DNA of 43,564 nucleotides from Pseudoruegeria sp. SK021 (GTDB lineage Bacteria > Pseudomonadota > Alphaproteobacteria > Rhodobacterales > Rhodobacteraceae), in contig NZ_MTBG01000030.1 in the NCBI RefSeq assembly GCF_002119405.1, positions 1 through 43,564 on the forward strand, in the 5' to 3' direction. Positions 22,201-28,361 of this stretch are shown here, piece after piece (position 1 is the first letter of the stretch; each line of letters starts with the position of its first letter). A program made the position numbers and the translations under genes. The notes beneath the pieces are model-generated. The model was given only the letters and a program-made list of their open reading frames with translations, was not told the origin of the DNA and did no database searches.

Positions 22201-22270
22201 CGGGTTTGCCGATCAGGTGCAGGTGATTTTTGAAGACGCCGCGAACACCCAGCAAAGCGCCGTCATCTAA
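10262..22270 (+). CDS. Giant RTX-type repetitive adhesin secreted by type I system
   Basis: A single uninterrupted frame of 4002 residues with a GTG start and AGGAG 8 bases upstream. There is no signal peptide. The N-terminal ~150 residues form a distinct region, followed by some 30 beta-sandwich modules of about 100 residues. Many carry a D-x-DGSE-x(3)-T motif (at least 15 seen), then LPxG and DFST-like strands. The product is Asp/Thr-rich and very Lys-poor; I saw only two cysteines, both within about 160 residues of each other in the module region encoded near 18.9-19.4 kb. The C-terminus has RTX nonapeptides (about residues 3879-3920) and a VFAMTDLLAVDVITDY-like type I secretion target. 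It is probably a surface or biofilm adhesin exported by the convergent T1SS genes next door. No LapG-type dialanine processing site was recognised at the N-terminus. Confidence 0.93.
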   Translation: MATDQTPPDPSSEIQIPTRDDLLQMIQFGLAGGDTPGLTVLMAPDDAPLVLDGSVTAGSDALVDGVLTLVLNDGTVIVVTDLDGRDYEIEPVPSDPTRIQIRFVEPESPESHIERLGEQGSGSEHPIHDPDPLFGLSINPLLSPTEYPFLPTRDWEWSGTTGVESRLAVAQIRPAIARETDGVVTIQLSDFVELQVYEDGGETIKSVTLRIEQLPAGTTVTQGTLTAASDGTLTLTFTGSHAAYNALLITFPTDFSTTSRSDIDSGPLSGTVTAVSSFGDTASHTFNIRVLFEADIELDGPGTIALTETDDDIDFRPVDALNPRATDIDGSEDITTVTLTLPGLPTGALISYDGGTSFVSISGQFTFDGTLAEYGELVIRLPADFSTQNPPTSLVAHITARTNEGGFVSGDINISVGYELDVDLAAPALVSGAEDGNGGDGSGVTVDLGIVVEATDRDGSEDSTTVQIVFTDLPSGALFSGGSFDAASATWTGSMVEANALRLFLPGDYAGTITSVITALSPEGQTQTRQTIEIAAASDIDFSVTELVTAETDAVVMVIPSEAWQVSISDFDPSQPPERLDSVTLTLNGLPAGVTVSGVPVGTVTYDAAAGGTLVFTGSAAEYHALKLGFPKDYSTESPSADGLTIDGTLAATSTEDATGQSTAVTLRITPEGDLVIDSTLPDTVADETDAPTLVIPNDLLRPAATDADGSETMTELTLTVAGLPGGSDAGSLNLNLPDGATVTFAAQADGSTVMTIHLSTPQIADVATAYAAIRFELPTDFSTTNRTDLTTGTSQPLKLTVTASTDEDQDLSTDTPVDGQQTASRVVVIDSEADVTLSAPATLSGTEDSLAGDGSGAVVVLGIDVAPNDIDGSEDSTTVEIIYTDLPGGTVFSAGSYDMATGSWTGSWQDANGLTLTLPGDYSGTILSTIRAISPEGTVETQQTITIDPAGDIDLAITELTAQETDASVIVTPSTAWQVSISDFDPNLPREAIDTVTLTLNDLPPGVSVSGVPSGTVTYDAAAGGGFEFNGTGTEYAALQLIFPADFSTESPLLTGGVISGTLSATSTEDPVGQSAPVSLRITPEGDVTIDGSLPDLIPDETDAITPVFPSTLLAPALTDADGSESFTSIVLVVEGLPVDTIFFTNPDVSLTQELAPDGTYTATFTVDPSAADMVAAYNSIKFILREDFSTANRSDLSTGGTNLPLTFRLSVTTDEDQDLSDDTPVDGQQTIERIVDIGFEEDIDLSAPAQITADEDDGVANSTQGVTVDLEIDITIDDHDNSEVEDPTSPFGANVRILFSGLPAGTVATEGTLLGPFWFGSVAEARDLSLDLPGDYNGTINALITVSTREGTDVTPQTITINATPDVDVDGQVDTQETDAPLPVRLSDYVSILDPAPGETIIAGTLVVTGLPDGTMTNGGTLAADGSGTFTLTYDYPTDVTLPADLTITFPTDFSTVNPATTVSGALSLTINDGATTYTETATIPFNIAVEGDISVNDNAITLTETDAVVTFRPVDSITPQATDADGSESITQIAIAILQPPAGLRYTLDGTTYTDFPASGWFSISQAEYQSLVFEVPQDYSTESPATTLKIYVVATTDENGSNVGTLTVTVDAEGDIVLNGPGTLTLTENDTPGDQDEDSTTTAPVIFTVSDAIDAVATDADGSEAVASIDVTVNGLPDGAVYSTDGFQTITVVTGGTFSLTAMSPRNYDALQVRLPDDYSTTSDITGTVTARTDESLLAGETDSWPNDGVETREFTVTVASEADVRIDVQNITVIEDLGTTIPLNIAASVTDIDGSEAITAITVTFDGLPTNGPTTLTDGTPLTGPTGSWTGTAADLAALGVTSFPEHFSGVIDITVTVVTDEGVSTGTSDAFVLNVTPVAEPTIVLTVDDTETAVNTPAAGNYVVKEDNGFLLQIAAETPDQDGSESLTTITIDNLPVGWVASTGGVVDLSLFETSAADIASATVVGTTLTITLQPGITSFDGALRVTPLPDDDRDVATLTGNDLVATVTSVDTAAGLADDTATATDGVDVDVDAVVDDATQTVADVSVDENISGVLDLNLDLNGLGLTDNDGSEVFDAVELTFTIATASDAFDPATDMVLSGDPALAGSINSSVIGSTAKSVTYRFEPADGASTQQFSDALASIQLEFPQHFSGVVTIDGTADWHETTTPATYPGDVEQDASDNTNSDNFSFIKTVNPVAEAQLTASVFVLVDEDAAADSPTRVDATVKDGAVSGADILTLLESTSDGSSPGGQVDLYLGIQGATPDTDGSEELRTITVENVPTDWIAQYVTGGTIDQAAFFTADGTGPLTASEYAKIDSATYDDTTGLLTLTLVSDVTSFGASILLQPTLYEDYDIDRLDGDPYTAAGDFFGQDLNITIGVSDANTATTDDQQANAVLDVDVDPVNNFAVIDSLPLGNEQVIDDAGGVWAVSLDVSIPDGDGSEQITAIVLRSVPNAVTIFVSNPADPTGPKIPALITELDSPPGFNTWSLESNEWLDMEFRGIPTHWAGPISQNVQIVTTEDDGTTRVTTLDTPFYIDPVVDGGDPSETASTREDTAVQVVIDGNIIDNTTNSPLSPEAILNYLVIYNVGDDSAGRQPRFFDGDPADGGTEIFLSGGRLLLTPNQAANLWVLPGQDTNETMTFDVQVQYYETIDPTQTRVETGTITVNVQGVADTPDQVVQNEDPSTTAGGITQAEVDGTYRPDEVQDGAANYTRLYGYAGYDQIPFALNMRLTDDALENGFDTAPTVFEDATPLSASMTEIIVAPPDGYDGSETIYHIITGVDPSTSFIGGQSIDASGETYLVTDSNLANLMFVPSGVTEVTYYNMTLHTIVLEDDQIVDLPPGNSTLLNLAYINTLPGGSVVSEDFSVVVLPETDVGPPTPCPPEMQLPLPELTLLGSGDEDTQISLKLQITAVPGYYDSIGDLANLPNGVQGNFTLLIDLPEGASLSSDPSGAVLLDPTSGNYVVDIAKLGVDPNDPTQTEGSILYTPPPQQSSPVNPFDPSETLGPDDPYDDLTELTYQMRLINASCETVDTGGGSFSIFINPVVDGPGIVLAGATSFDEDTPYDLGLSIEAIDGGERLVGDVEITIGGDNGAQFYTSGGTLLTGTVNADGSTTYAVAPADLTGLYVVPTQHLSGNMTIKVSATSEDVDGSTLTNTVSNTVEVIPVADVPFIDFDDTVIDPDTGAPYVDTSGSAPVITMVEDQAFTLADVMEVDTPDQDGSETISITIFDIPSYMEVSGPSGSGFIDNGDGSYTISRTAFQQVTLKLSTENARTPDALDPTLPDSIPLRITVTTLETGNSDTQSTTQDFSVKVRPDADVADLTAFITPTTGTEDQPQAYTLSLEATVYDPHETADFRIDVPPNGTIYLDGVALIPDASGAVTVPGTPGPSTGLTTSFLADGTVTFVPDADFAGQVSLNVVAVTSDAALDSAFVDTQESAIETLDLDIAVAPDLILTVDTPLVDLQETDDVVTHDPAGDFTIEVTDVDGSETVDTVTYTISGVPDGTAYSVGSGTPIAVSGDLVFTGSLAEFDTLTVIFPRDFATDGTPLSGTINVTTNEGGNQSGSFSIEIDGELDLTVTNTTPIDLAQDGAPLTVDFGIVATVTDQQADPSEWLEDVVITFDTPLPNGTIASNGTFDASRQTLTFTRGGMDIATFTAAVAALSVTLPDSFSGGFNGTITVSTNHGTAPGQAYVVDVNDQPQISGPVTYASTETTFEIDFATLLANASDSDTLTVENPASADPDVSVLLLANSVQVTVPQGFIGTPVLTYDVVDDASIPASAQATADLEINTMQMVDTGLIVNGNPLLSDVTGGAGTTDIAFATDAADSVVFDAADRPYAGVEGFALMGGDDFVDLSGSSAGYAVDGGAGNDEIIGSAGNDVLTGGDGTDTLTGGAGDDVFAMTDLLAVDVITDYQTPGEPANTDEIDLTALVQLAAGEDVTDHVTYDNTTGTLSVDNTQVAIVNTDTGFADQVQVIFEDAANTQQSAVI
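11522..12763 (+). repeat. Adhesin super-repeat, copy 1 (414 residues)
   Basis: Residues 421-834 form a multi-module unit starting DVDLAAPALVSGAEDG and including DRDGSEDSTTVQI, WQVSISDFDP and LRITPEGD. The same order of modules recurs in the next 409 residues. Parts are close at DNA level: a 26-base tract beginning ggcaccgtgacctatgacgc is shared between the copies. Parts of this copy (about 11.9-12.3 kb) use almost only G/C-ending codons, unlike copy 2. Confidence 0.85.
12764..13990 (+). repeat. Adhesin super-repeat, copy 2 (409 residues)
   Basis: Residues 835-1243 repeat copy 1 in order: DVTLSAPATLSGTEDS, DIDGSEDSTTVEI, WQVSISDFDP, GTVTYDAAAGG, LRITPEGD and then a DADGSES module. A partial third copy begins at 13991 (DIDLSAPAQITADEDD) and keeps only the first module, with DNSE in place of DGSE and a short insertion. 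This is direct evidence of growth by tandem duplication of a three- to four-module block. Confidence 0.85.
21897..22010 (+). repeat. RTX calcium-binding repeats of the adhesin
   Basis: The encoded stretch AGNDEIIGSAGNDVLTGG and the following DGTDTLTGGAGDDVF is a short block of glycine- and aspartate-rich GGxGxDxUx nonapeptides. These form calcium-filled beta rolls after secretion. They precede the uncleaved C-terminal secretion signal. Confidence 0.9.
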
Positions 22271-22276
22271 CCGACG

Positions 22277-23596
22277 TCACCGTTCGCGCAAGGCCTCAAG
22301 ACGGGCCTTGCGGAACGGTTTCAGCAGATAGTCCAGCACCGTCTGTTCGCCGGTCATGATGTCGATGGACACGACCATACCGGGGCGTATGTGAAAGCTG
22401 CGTCCCTCATGTTCCAACGTGTCGCTCTGCGTCTCCACGATCACCGGGAAATACACATCACCCGTGGTCTCGTCCTGCTCGGCATCGGCGCCGACGCGCA
22501 GAACATGACCGGGGAGGGAGCCGTAGATGGTGAAATCAAAGGCCGTGATCTTGACCTTGGCGGGCAGTTCCGGACGGATAAAAGCGATGTCCTTGGGCGC
22601 GATCCGGGCCTCGACCTGGAGCTGATCATCATCGGGCACGATGCGCAGCACTTCTTCCCCCGGCTGGATCACAGAGCCGATGGTATTCACGTTCAGAACC
22701 GACACGATTCCATCGACCGGCGCGCGCAGGCTGGCCCGCGCGACGATGTCGCTGGCCCGCTTCATAGATTCGTCGATGATGGCTTTTTGGTTTAGCGTAT
22801 CGGAGCGCTCGGCGCTGATTTCGGCACGGCGGTTCAACGCCAGTTCAATCAACCGTGCCTCGGCCTCGGCTTCGGCAGAGCGGGCCTGAGCCAACTTACT
22901 GACCAGCGCGCCCTGTTCTTGTCGTTTGATTGCCCGCTCGCGCTCCAACGGCAGGATCTGCGCCCGCGAGACCACACCACTGCTCGCGCGCAGGTCGATC
23001 TCTTCTTTCAAAAGAGCCATCGTTTCCTCGACCTGCGGAACCGCGGCCTGCAACTCGGCAATCTCTTCGCGGCGTTGCGACAGCTGTGCATTCAGCACGT
23101 TGCGCTGAGCCAGATAGGACGCCAACCGCGATTGAAACACCGCGACCTCTCGCAGCGCCTGCGCCGTGTCATTCCCCCCGTCGATATCCGCAAAATCCAG
23201 CACCTCATCCCCGCGCGCCTCGGCCTCTAACCGTTGGTTGCGGGCTTCCAACGCCCGTTGTTGCGCCCGCAATTCACCTAAATTGGCAGCCGACCCCACA
23301 TCACTGATCCGCACCAACACTTGACCGGCTTGCACCGTGTCCCCTTCGCGCACCTCAATCCCACGCACGACCCCGCCTTCGAGGCTTTCCACGGTACGGG
23401 CGCGGCCTGACGGCACCACCCGACCGTCGCCGCGCGTAACTTGTTCGATCCGTGCCCAGCTGGCCCAGACCAACCCACTGGTCACCAGCGTCACCAGCAC
23501 GACCAACATCAGCGTCACCACGCGCGAACTGCGTCCCATCCGGGCGTTCCCCGCCCCATCCGTGAAATCGCGTAGGTCCCAGTTGTCTGAACTCAT
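22277..23596 (-). CDS. HlyD-family type I secretion periplasmic adaptor
   Basis: A 439-residue membrane-fusion protein. It has a short cytoplasmic N-terminus, one membrane segment (about 26-47), a lipoyl/barrel half around RTVESLEGGVVRGIEVREGD, a long coiled-coil hairpin (about 110-280, rich in Arg/Glu/Ala) and the second half LRAPVDGIVSVLNVNT. It bridges the ABC transporter to the TolC-like channel. The start overlaps the ABC gene's stop by four bases (ATGA, 23593-23596). The stop lies only 6 bp from the stop of the convergent adhesin gene, so the 3' ends of both transcripts overlap. Confidence 0.93.
   Translation of the reverse strand: MSSDNWDLRDFTDGAGNARMGRSSRVVTLMLVVLVTLVTSGLVWASWARIEQVTRGDGRVVPSGRARTVESLEGGVVRGIEVREGDTVQAGQVLVRISDVGSAANLGELRAQQRALEARNQRLEAEARGDEVLDFADIDGGNDTAQALREVAVFQSRLASYLAQRNVLNAQLSQRREEIAELQAAVPQVEETMALLKEEIDLRASSGVVSRAQILPLERERAIKRQEQGALVSKLAQARSAEAEAEARLIELALNRRAEISAERSDTLNQKAIIDESMKRASDIVARASLRAPVDGIVSVLNVNTIGSVIQPGEEVLRIVPDDDQLQVEARIAPKDIAFIRPELPAKVKITAFDFTIYGSLPGHVLRVGADAEQDETTGDVYFPVIVETQSDTLEHEGRSFHIRPGMVVSIDIMTGEQTVLDYLLKPFRKARLEALRER
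22281..22317. terminator. Hairpin at the convergent adhesin/HlyD ends
   Basis: Arms cgttcgcgcaaggcc (22281-22295) and ggccttgcggaacg (22304-22317) pair over 14 bp with one bulged base and an 8-base spacer. It begins 10 bp after the adhesin stop and lies inside the last codons of the HlyD-like gene. No T-run follows on the plus strand, so it is not a canonical intrinsic terminator. It may still define or protect the adhesin mRNA 3' end. Confidence 0.5.
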
Positions 23597-25809
23597 TTTC
23601 TGGCGCCCTCTGCCGACGGGCGCAACGACCCAAGCACTGCTGACTTGTCGCCATCGCGCAGGACCTTGCCGCCATCCAGCAGGATCAGGCGATCAACCAG
23701 TTGCAGCAGGCCCATGCGGTGCGTCGACACGATCAGGGTCATCGGGCGCTCTTGCAGGGCTGCCGCGAGCCGGCGAATGAACTCGGCCTCGCTCTGCGTG
23801 TCCATCGCGCTGGTCGGTTCATCAAGGATCAGCACACGCGGACGCGGCAACAAGGCTCGCGCAAGCGCCACCATCTGCCGCTGACCACCGGACAGATTGC
23901 GCCCCCGTTCGGTGATTGGCATGGCGAACCCAGCCGGATGGCGTGCGGCGATCCGGTCAACACCGGCGATACGCGCTGTGCGCAGAATATCCTCGCCCCG
24001 CGCATGGGGCGTACCAAAGGCAATATTCTCGGCCAACGTGCCCGAGAACAGAACCGCCTCTTGTGGCACCAATTGCACCGCCCCGCGCACGCGCGCGGTT
24101 TCAAGCTGGTTCAGATTTAGCCCATCCAGCAGCACGCTGCCCTCGGTCGGGGCATAAAGCCCCGCCATGATCCGAACGAGGCTTGTCTTGCCAGCCCCAA
24201 CCGAGCCGATCAGCCCGACCCGTTCCCCCGCCGCGATCGATATCGACACATCCCGCAACGCCGGAACCTGCGCCTGCGGATAGCTCAGTGAGACGTTGGA
24301 CAATTCGAAACGCCCCTGATCGAGCGGAGCGTTGATGCCTGTCCCCTGCCCGGTGGCATCAGATGGCATCGACATAATTTGGTTCAGACTGCGCATGGTC
24401 GAGATTGCAAAGCTTGCCCGAACAAAAAGGTTGGCCAGCATGGCGGTCGGTGCCAAGGCGCGGCCGGACAAGATCATCGCCGCAATGACCGCCCCCATTG
24501 TGATCCGTCCCTCCAACGCGAGGTAGAAACCGATGACCACGATCCCCACCGACGACAATTGCTGCATCAACGCGGTCACCGTCGTGGCGTAGGTCGCCAA
24601 TCCCTTGCTGCGCTCCTGCGCACGTGCGCTTTCGGCCACCTGACTTTCCCATCTGGCCTGCATCCGCCCCTGCCCCGAAACCGCCTTGAGCGTTTCCAGT
24701 TCGGTCACCGCCTCCACCGCCACAGCATTTTTGCTGCCCTGCGCCTGACGCGAGGCATTCGACGCGGTGCGCAGCGGCCACAGGATTGAGCAGCCCAGCA
24801 CGACCACGACGGCCAACGCCAAAGCTGGTGGCAAGGCGAGCGGGCCACCAAGGTAATAGATCACGGCGATGAACAGCACCGCAAAGCACAGATCCGTCAG
24901 GGTCGCCAAAGTCTGCGATGAAAAGAAATCTCGAACCTGTTCGTAGTCCTTGAGGGTATTCATCAGCACCCCACTGGACAGGGTTTGGCTGTCCAGCTTC
25001 AGATTGGCCACATGGCGGAAGATCGTGGACGAAACGGCGTGGTCGACCTGTCGTCCGACACGGTCCACCACCGCGGACCGAACCCATTTCAAGATATTGT
25101 CGAAAACCATTGCGATCACGACACCAACGACCAGCGACCACAGCGTGATCAACGCCGCATTCGGAAACACGCGATCATAAACCGTCATGGTGAAGATCGG
25201 AGTCGCAAGGGCCAGCAGATTCACAACCGCCGACGCCACAATCACTTGGGTGTATTCCGGCCAGAACCGCGCCGCGACGCTCCAGTACCAGTGACGCCCC
25301 GTGCGCGGCGCAGTGTCGTCGCGGATGACCTGCGCGTCTTCAGGGCGCAAAAGCAGCACATGGCCCTGATACGCCTCTTCCAACGCGGCACGGGATAGCG
25401 TGATCGGATCATTCGACCGCGACGGCCAGATAACACGGGCCGTGTCCTCTGACATCTGAAGCAAAACACACGCGTCGCGCCCGTTCAGGAACAAAATCGC
25501 GGGAAGGACCGTCGCCGGAAGGTCCCGCAATCCGCGGCGCGATGTTAACTTGGCTCGAAACCCCTGTAGTTCGGCCGCTTGCAGCGCAAGCTGCGGAGTA
25601 AGACGTCCATCGTTTCCCAATGCAATACCGGCGATCAAAGACACCGGGGCGATATCGCGGCCCAATTCACGCATCGCCGCCACCATGGACAGCACAAGCG
25701 GATCCGTCAAACCGGGATCAAAATTCCAGTCGGCCTTGGCTTTCTTCGATCCGACCCGCTTCAGTTCGATCTTGCGCTTCACCGCATCAGCGGCGTTTCC
25801 CTCGCTCAC
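23593..25809 (-). CDS. Type I secretion ABC transporter with C39-like domain (LssB/LapB type)
   Basis: A 738-residue exporter. Residues about 30-155 form a peptidase-C39-like domain without the catalytic cysteine (the segment DPLVLSMVAAMREL has no Cys), as in transporters of RTX adhesins, where it binds rather than cuts substrate. Six-helix membrane domain at about 180-465. The ATPase domain has Walker A GSVGAGKT (about 535), signature NLSGGQRQM (about 638), Walker B VLILDEPTSAMD (about 659) and H-loop STHR. GTG start at 25809 with AGGAG just upstream. It follows the TolC-like gene by 39 bp and overlaps HlyD. Its substrate is almost certainly the adjacent 4002-residue protein. Confidence 0.94.
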   Translation of the reverse strand: MSEGNAADAVKRKIELKRVGSKKAKADWNFDPGLTDPLVLSMVAAMRELGRDIAPVSLIAGIALGNDGRLTPQLALQAAELQGFRAKLTSRRGLRDLPATVLPAILFLNGRDACVLLQMSEDTARVIWPSRSNDPITLSRAALEEAYQGHVLLLRPEDAQVIRDDTAPRTGRHWYWSVAARFWPEYTQVIVASAVVNLLALATPIFTMTVYDRVFPNAALITLWSLVVGVVIAMVFDNILKWVRSAVVDRVGRQVDHAVSSTIFRHVANLKLDSQTLSSGVLMNTLKDYEQVRDFFSSQTLATLTDLCFAVLFIAVIYYLGGPLALPPALALAVVVVLGCSILWPLRTASNASRQAQGSKNAVAVEAVTELETLKAVSGQGRMQARWESQVAESARAQERSKGLATYATTVTALMQQLSSVGIVVIGFYLALEGRITMGAVIAAMILSGRALAPTAMLANLFVRASFAISTMRSLNQIMSMPSDATGQGTGINAPLDQGRFELSNVSLSYPQAQVPALRDVSISIAAGERVGLIGSVGAGKTSLVRIMAGLYAPTEGSVLLDGLNLNQLETARVRGAVQLVPQEAVLFSGTLAENIAFGTPHARGEDILRTARIAGVDRIAARHPAGFAMPITERGRNLSGGQRQMVALARALLPRPRVLILDEPTSAMDTQSEAEFIRRLAAALQERPMTLIVSTHRMGLLQLVDRLILLDGGKVLRDGDKSAVLGSLRPSAEGARK

Positions 25810-25848
25810 GTCAGTCTCCTGCTGCGGGCTAGGCGCACCCGGAAAGTC

Positions 25849-27267
25849 TTAATTTTCTACCGAACGTCGCCAATCGGTAAAAGACCGGGCGTCAAACCGT
25901 TTGGGTTCCCCCACCGAACCCACATCAGGGGCGTTCTGGAATTGGCGGGCATAGTCCGTTGCATCCTCTGGGGGCTGAATACCCATCGTTTTCAGCAAAG
26001 TCCCGGTCGCGGCAAGAAGGCGATAGCGGATATAGATTTCCAGCGACCGGGCATTGACCAGATTGACCTGCGACTGAAACAAGGAATTTTGGGTATTCAA
26101 AATGTCCAGCAGCGACCGTGATCCAACGGTATATTCCTCTTCGTATGTCTCGCGCAGCTGCAGCGACAAGTCCGCTTGTCGGGTCAGGGTGCCCACACGG
26201 CGTTGTGCAGCCTGCCAATCATCCCACGTGTCGCGCACCTCGCGCTCGACCAAGCGGGTCTGATGCAGCAACGTTGACCGGCTTTCGCTGATGCGCCGGA
26301 TCTGTTCTTGCCGTTGCGCGCGTTTCCGATCCCCTTGCAATTCATACCGCAGCACGACGCCAACCTCGGCATCTGCCAGTTGGCCCTCGAACCCGCCGAC
26401 GTCCTCGCCAGCAGAGACTTCCGCCTCCAGATGCACGGTTGGGGCACGGTTCGCGTCTGCCACGCGCCAGCGTGCCTCGGCCGATCCGACATCTGCCTGC
26501 GAAAACCGGATCGTCGGGTTTTGTCGGCGCGCGACCGACAGCGCCTGTTCGACCGATCCATGCACCTGAGAAGAGATGCTTGGCACAGTGCCAAGCGCTT
26601 TGGGTTCGATGCTGACCACTTGCAGGAATTCGTTCTCGATGCCTTGGGCTTCGAGTTCAAAATTAATCATCGTATCCTCGGCGAACAGCACCCGTTCACG
26701 GGCCTGTTGCACGTCGCCCACCGGGATTGCACCGCTGCCAAACGCGTTGTCGAGCCGGGCGAAAACATCCAAGTGATAATCCAAATTCTGTCGCGCAAGA
26801 TTCAACATGGATTGCGATCGCAAGACATCGGCATATAGGCGGATCGCCTCAAGCGATAGGAACTCGGACCGCTCCAGCACCCGCAAAGCAGCCGCATCGA
26901 CCCGATAGGCCTGACGCTCGATCTCGGAACGAATCCGGAACCCATCATACAGAACCTGCGAGACGCGCCCTGTCACCCGATACCCTTCTATCGGATTACT
27001 GGCAGAGGACGCATCCGTAGACCGGGTCCCGTCATCAAAACTCGACCCAGCCCAGGCCTCCAATTCAAACTTTGGCATGCGGAACGATCGGGCTTGATCA
27101 AGCTCGAACTCGGTCGCCTGCTTGTTGGCTTCTGCAGCGCCGATCTCTGGATTTGTTTCCAAAACGGTGCGAATGGCGTCTTCCAGTGTAAGCGCTGACG
27201 CCTGCAACGGCGACAGGCAAATTCCGGCAACAAGACCCAGACCTGAAAGAGCGTAACGAAGTCTCAT
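25849..27267 (-). CDS. TolC-family outer-membrane channel for type I secretion
   Basis: A 472-residue outer-membrane efflux protein with a signal peptide (MRLRYALSGLGLVAGICL...ASA). I placed the start at 27267, where AAGGAA precedes the ATG and the signal peptide begins; an in-frame start 60 bp upstream is less likely. TolC signs: LTLEDAIRTVLETNPEI at the mature N-terminus, two repeats of long helices with YRVTGRVSQVLYDGFR, and SRSLLDILNTQNSLFQSQ near the end. It is the first gene of the exporter operon (TolC, ABC, HlyD). It is divergent from the OmpA-like gene. Confidence 0.93.
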   Translation of the reverse strand: MRLRYALSGLGLVAGICLSPLQASALTLEDAIRTVLETNPEIGAAEANKQATEFELDQARSFRMPKFELEAWAGSSFDDGTRSTDASSASNPIEGYRVTGRVSQVLYDGFRIRSEIERQAYRVDAAALRVLERSEFLSLEAIRLYADVLRSQSMLNLARQNLDYHLDVFARLDNAFGSGAIPVGDVQQARERVLFAEDTMINFELEAQGIENEFLQVVSIEPKALGTVPSISSQVHGSVEQALSVARRQNPTIRFSQADVGSAEARWRVADANRAPTVHLEAEVSAGEDVGGFEGQLADAEVGVVLRYELQGDRKRAQRQEQIRRISESRSTLLHQTRLVEREVRDTWDDWQAAQRRVGTLTRQADLSLQLRETYEEEYTVGSRSLLDILNTQNSLFQSQVNLVNARSLEIYIRYRLLAATGTLLKTMGIQPPEDATDYARQFQNAPDVGSVGEPKRFDARSFTDWRRSVEN

Positions 27268-27411
27268 GGTGTTCCTTGTTGTACTCGAAGACCAGTTCGC
27301 CTTAACCTTTAGTGCGACTCTCGCCAAAGGGTCAAACGAAGGTTACAATTTTAAGTGAGTGGTTGTTTTTCCACGACACTATTGCATCAAACAGGGCTTT
27401 GATTCGAACAC
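27268..27411. promoter_or_regulatory. Divergent promoter region, exporter operon / OmpA-like gene
   Basis: This 144 bp gap must hold the promoters for the TolC-ABC-HlyD operon (leftward) and the OmpA-like gene (rightward). It includes an AT-rich core around 27340-27375. The only clear translation signal is AAGGAA before the TolC ATG; the OmpA-like ATG at 27412 has no good Shine-Dalgarno. Shared control of exporter and OmpA-like protein is plausible from the arrangement. Confidence 0.45.
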
Positions 27412-28110
27412 ATGTCCATCGCAAATATTCTCCGCGCACTTGCCGTCCTATGTCTTCTGTCCGGCTTTTCGGTGCCCGCAGCGGCGCAAACGATCGGGAC
27501 CGTCAATTTCGCCTTCGACTCCGCCGAACTTGATGACACTGCTAGGGCGGAAATCGCGAAGATTGCGGACAAATTGAAAACGATCGATAGCTACAAGCCG
27601 ACCGTGGTGGTCGGCTATACCGACGCTGTAGGAAATTCCGGCTACAACCTCGGGCTCGGCCAGCGGCGCGCAAACGCGGTGGCGACTGCGCTGACGGCAC
27701 AGGGCGTGCCTGTCGACCGTGTCGGACTTGTTGAAAGTCGGGGCGAGACTGACCTGCTGGTGACTGTCTCCACTCCTGAGCGCCGCAACCGCAGGGTCAA
27801 TGTCACGCTCGAACAGATGATGACCGCCTGCAACAGTTACCGGACCGTTCCCCTTTCGCAAAGTTCGATCGGAAATGAATTGCAGGATGATCTGCAAACC
27901 CGTCTGATTAATGCGACGACGTATTTTCAGCAATTTCAGTCCGATGGCTTGAACACACCCGCCTTTCAGGTCGCAGGCGCCACCCGCGAGGCCTGCGAGA
28001 TAGCGGTCGCCTATGACATGGGCGCCTTTCGTAAACTGGAATACGCGCAGCGCTGCTTTTGCAACGCCGCTCGCCTTGATGTCGCTCTAGGAAAGATCCC
28101 ACCCGCGTGA
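27412..28110 (+). CDS. Periplasmic OmpA-like protein with four-cysteine C-terminal tail
   Basis: A 232-residue exported protein: signal peptide ending VPAAAQ (about residue 26), then an OmpA-like peptidoglycan-binding domain with NFAFDSAELDDTARAEI, GYTDAVGNSGYNLGLGQRRA and the RRNRRVNV end. Residues about 140-232 form a separate tail with cysteines in MMTACNSY, REACEIAV and QRCFCNAA. Two disulfides are possible. I do not recognise this tail. The gene is divergent from the T1SS operon, so it may anchor the secretion machinery or adhesin to peptidoglycan (inference). Confidence 0.82.
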   Translation: MSIANILRALAVLCLLSGFSVPAAAQTIGTVNFAFDSAELDDTARAEIAKIADKLKTIDSYKPTVVVGYTDAVGNSGYNLGLGQRRANAVATALTAQGVPVDRVGLVESRGETDLLVTVSTPERRNRRVNVTLEQMMTACNSYRTVPLSQSSIGNELQDDLQTRLINATTYFQQFQSDGLNTPAFQVAGATREACEIAVAYDMGAFRKLEYAQRCFCNAARLDVALGKIPPA

Positions 28111-28361
28111 ATTGCCGATCAATCCTAGAAGACAACCGGCCAACACCGGCCGCAGTACCGGATGACATTGAAACGCACGACATTTAGGGGGCCGCTGGGC
28201 GCTGTTGTGCCAACGGGGTGTAGCCGCATCGCCCCTTTTCCGGGACACACTTATTTTTACGACCATGATTATGGGTACGCCAAGCCCCGTAATCCGGTTC
28301 AGCACAGCTGCGCGGAACTGACCTCGGCAACTTAGCGTCTTGGGAGGACCCGCTCCCGAAA
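28111..28361. other. Gene-free stretch before mobile-element relics
   Basis: No gene is supported. A gggcgctgttgtgccaa string near 28197 loosely resembles the ends of IS6-family elements (which read GGCnCTGTTGCAAA-like), but the match is too weak to call. No convincing terminator for the OmpA-like gene was found; a small ggcc self-pairing element occurs near 28138-28152. Confidence 0.35.

Noticed and set aside
10262-22270. Repeated DNA units as a possible CRISPR array
   Set aside because: Repeats are long in-frame protein modules of about 300 bp with variable sequence, not short identical repeats with spacers.
28193-28215. Possible IS6 terminal inverted repeat
   Set aside because: Only a loose match to the GGC-x-CTGTTGCAAA pattern and no partner end could be identified.
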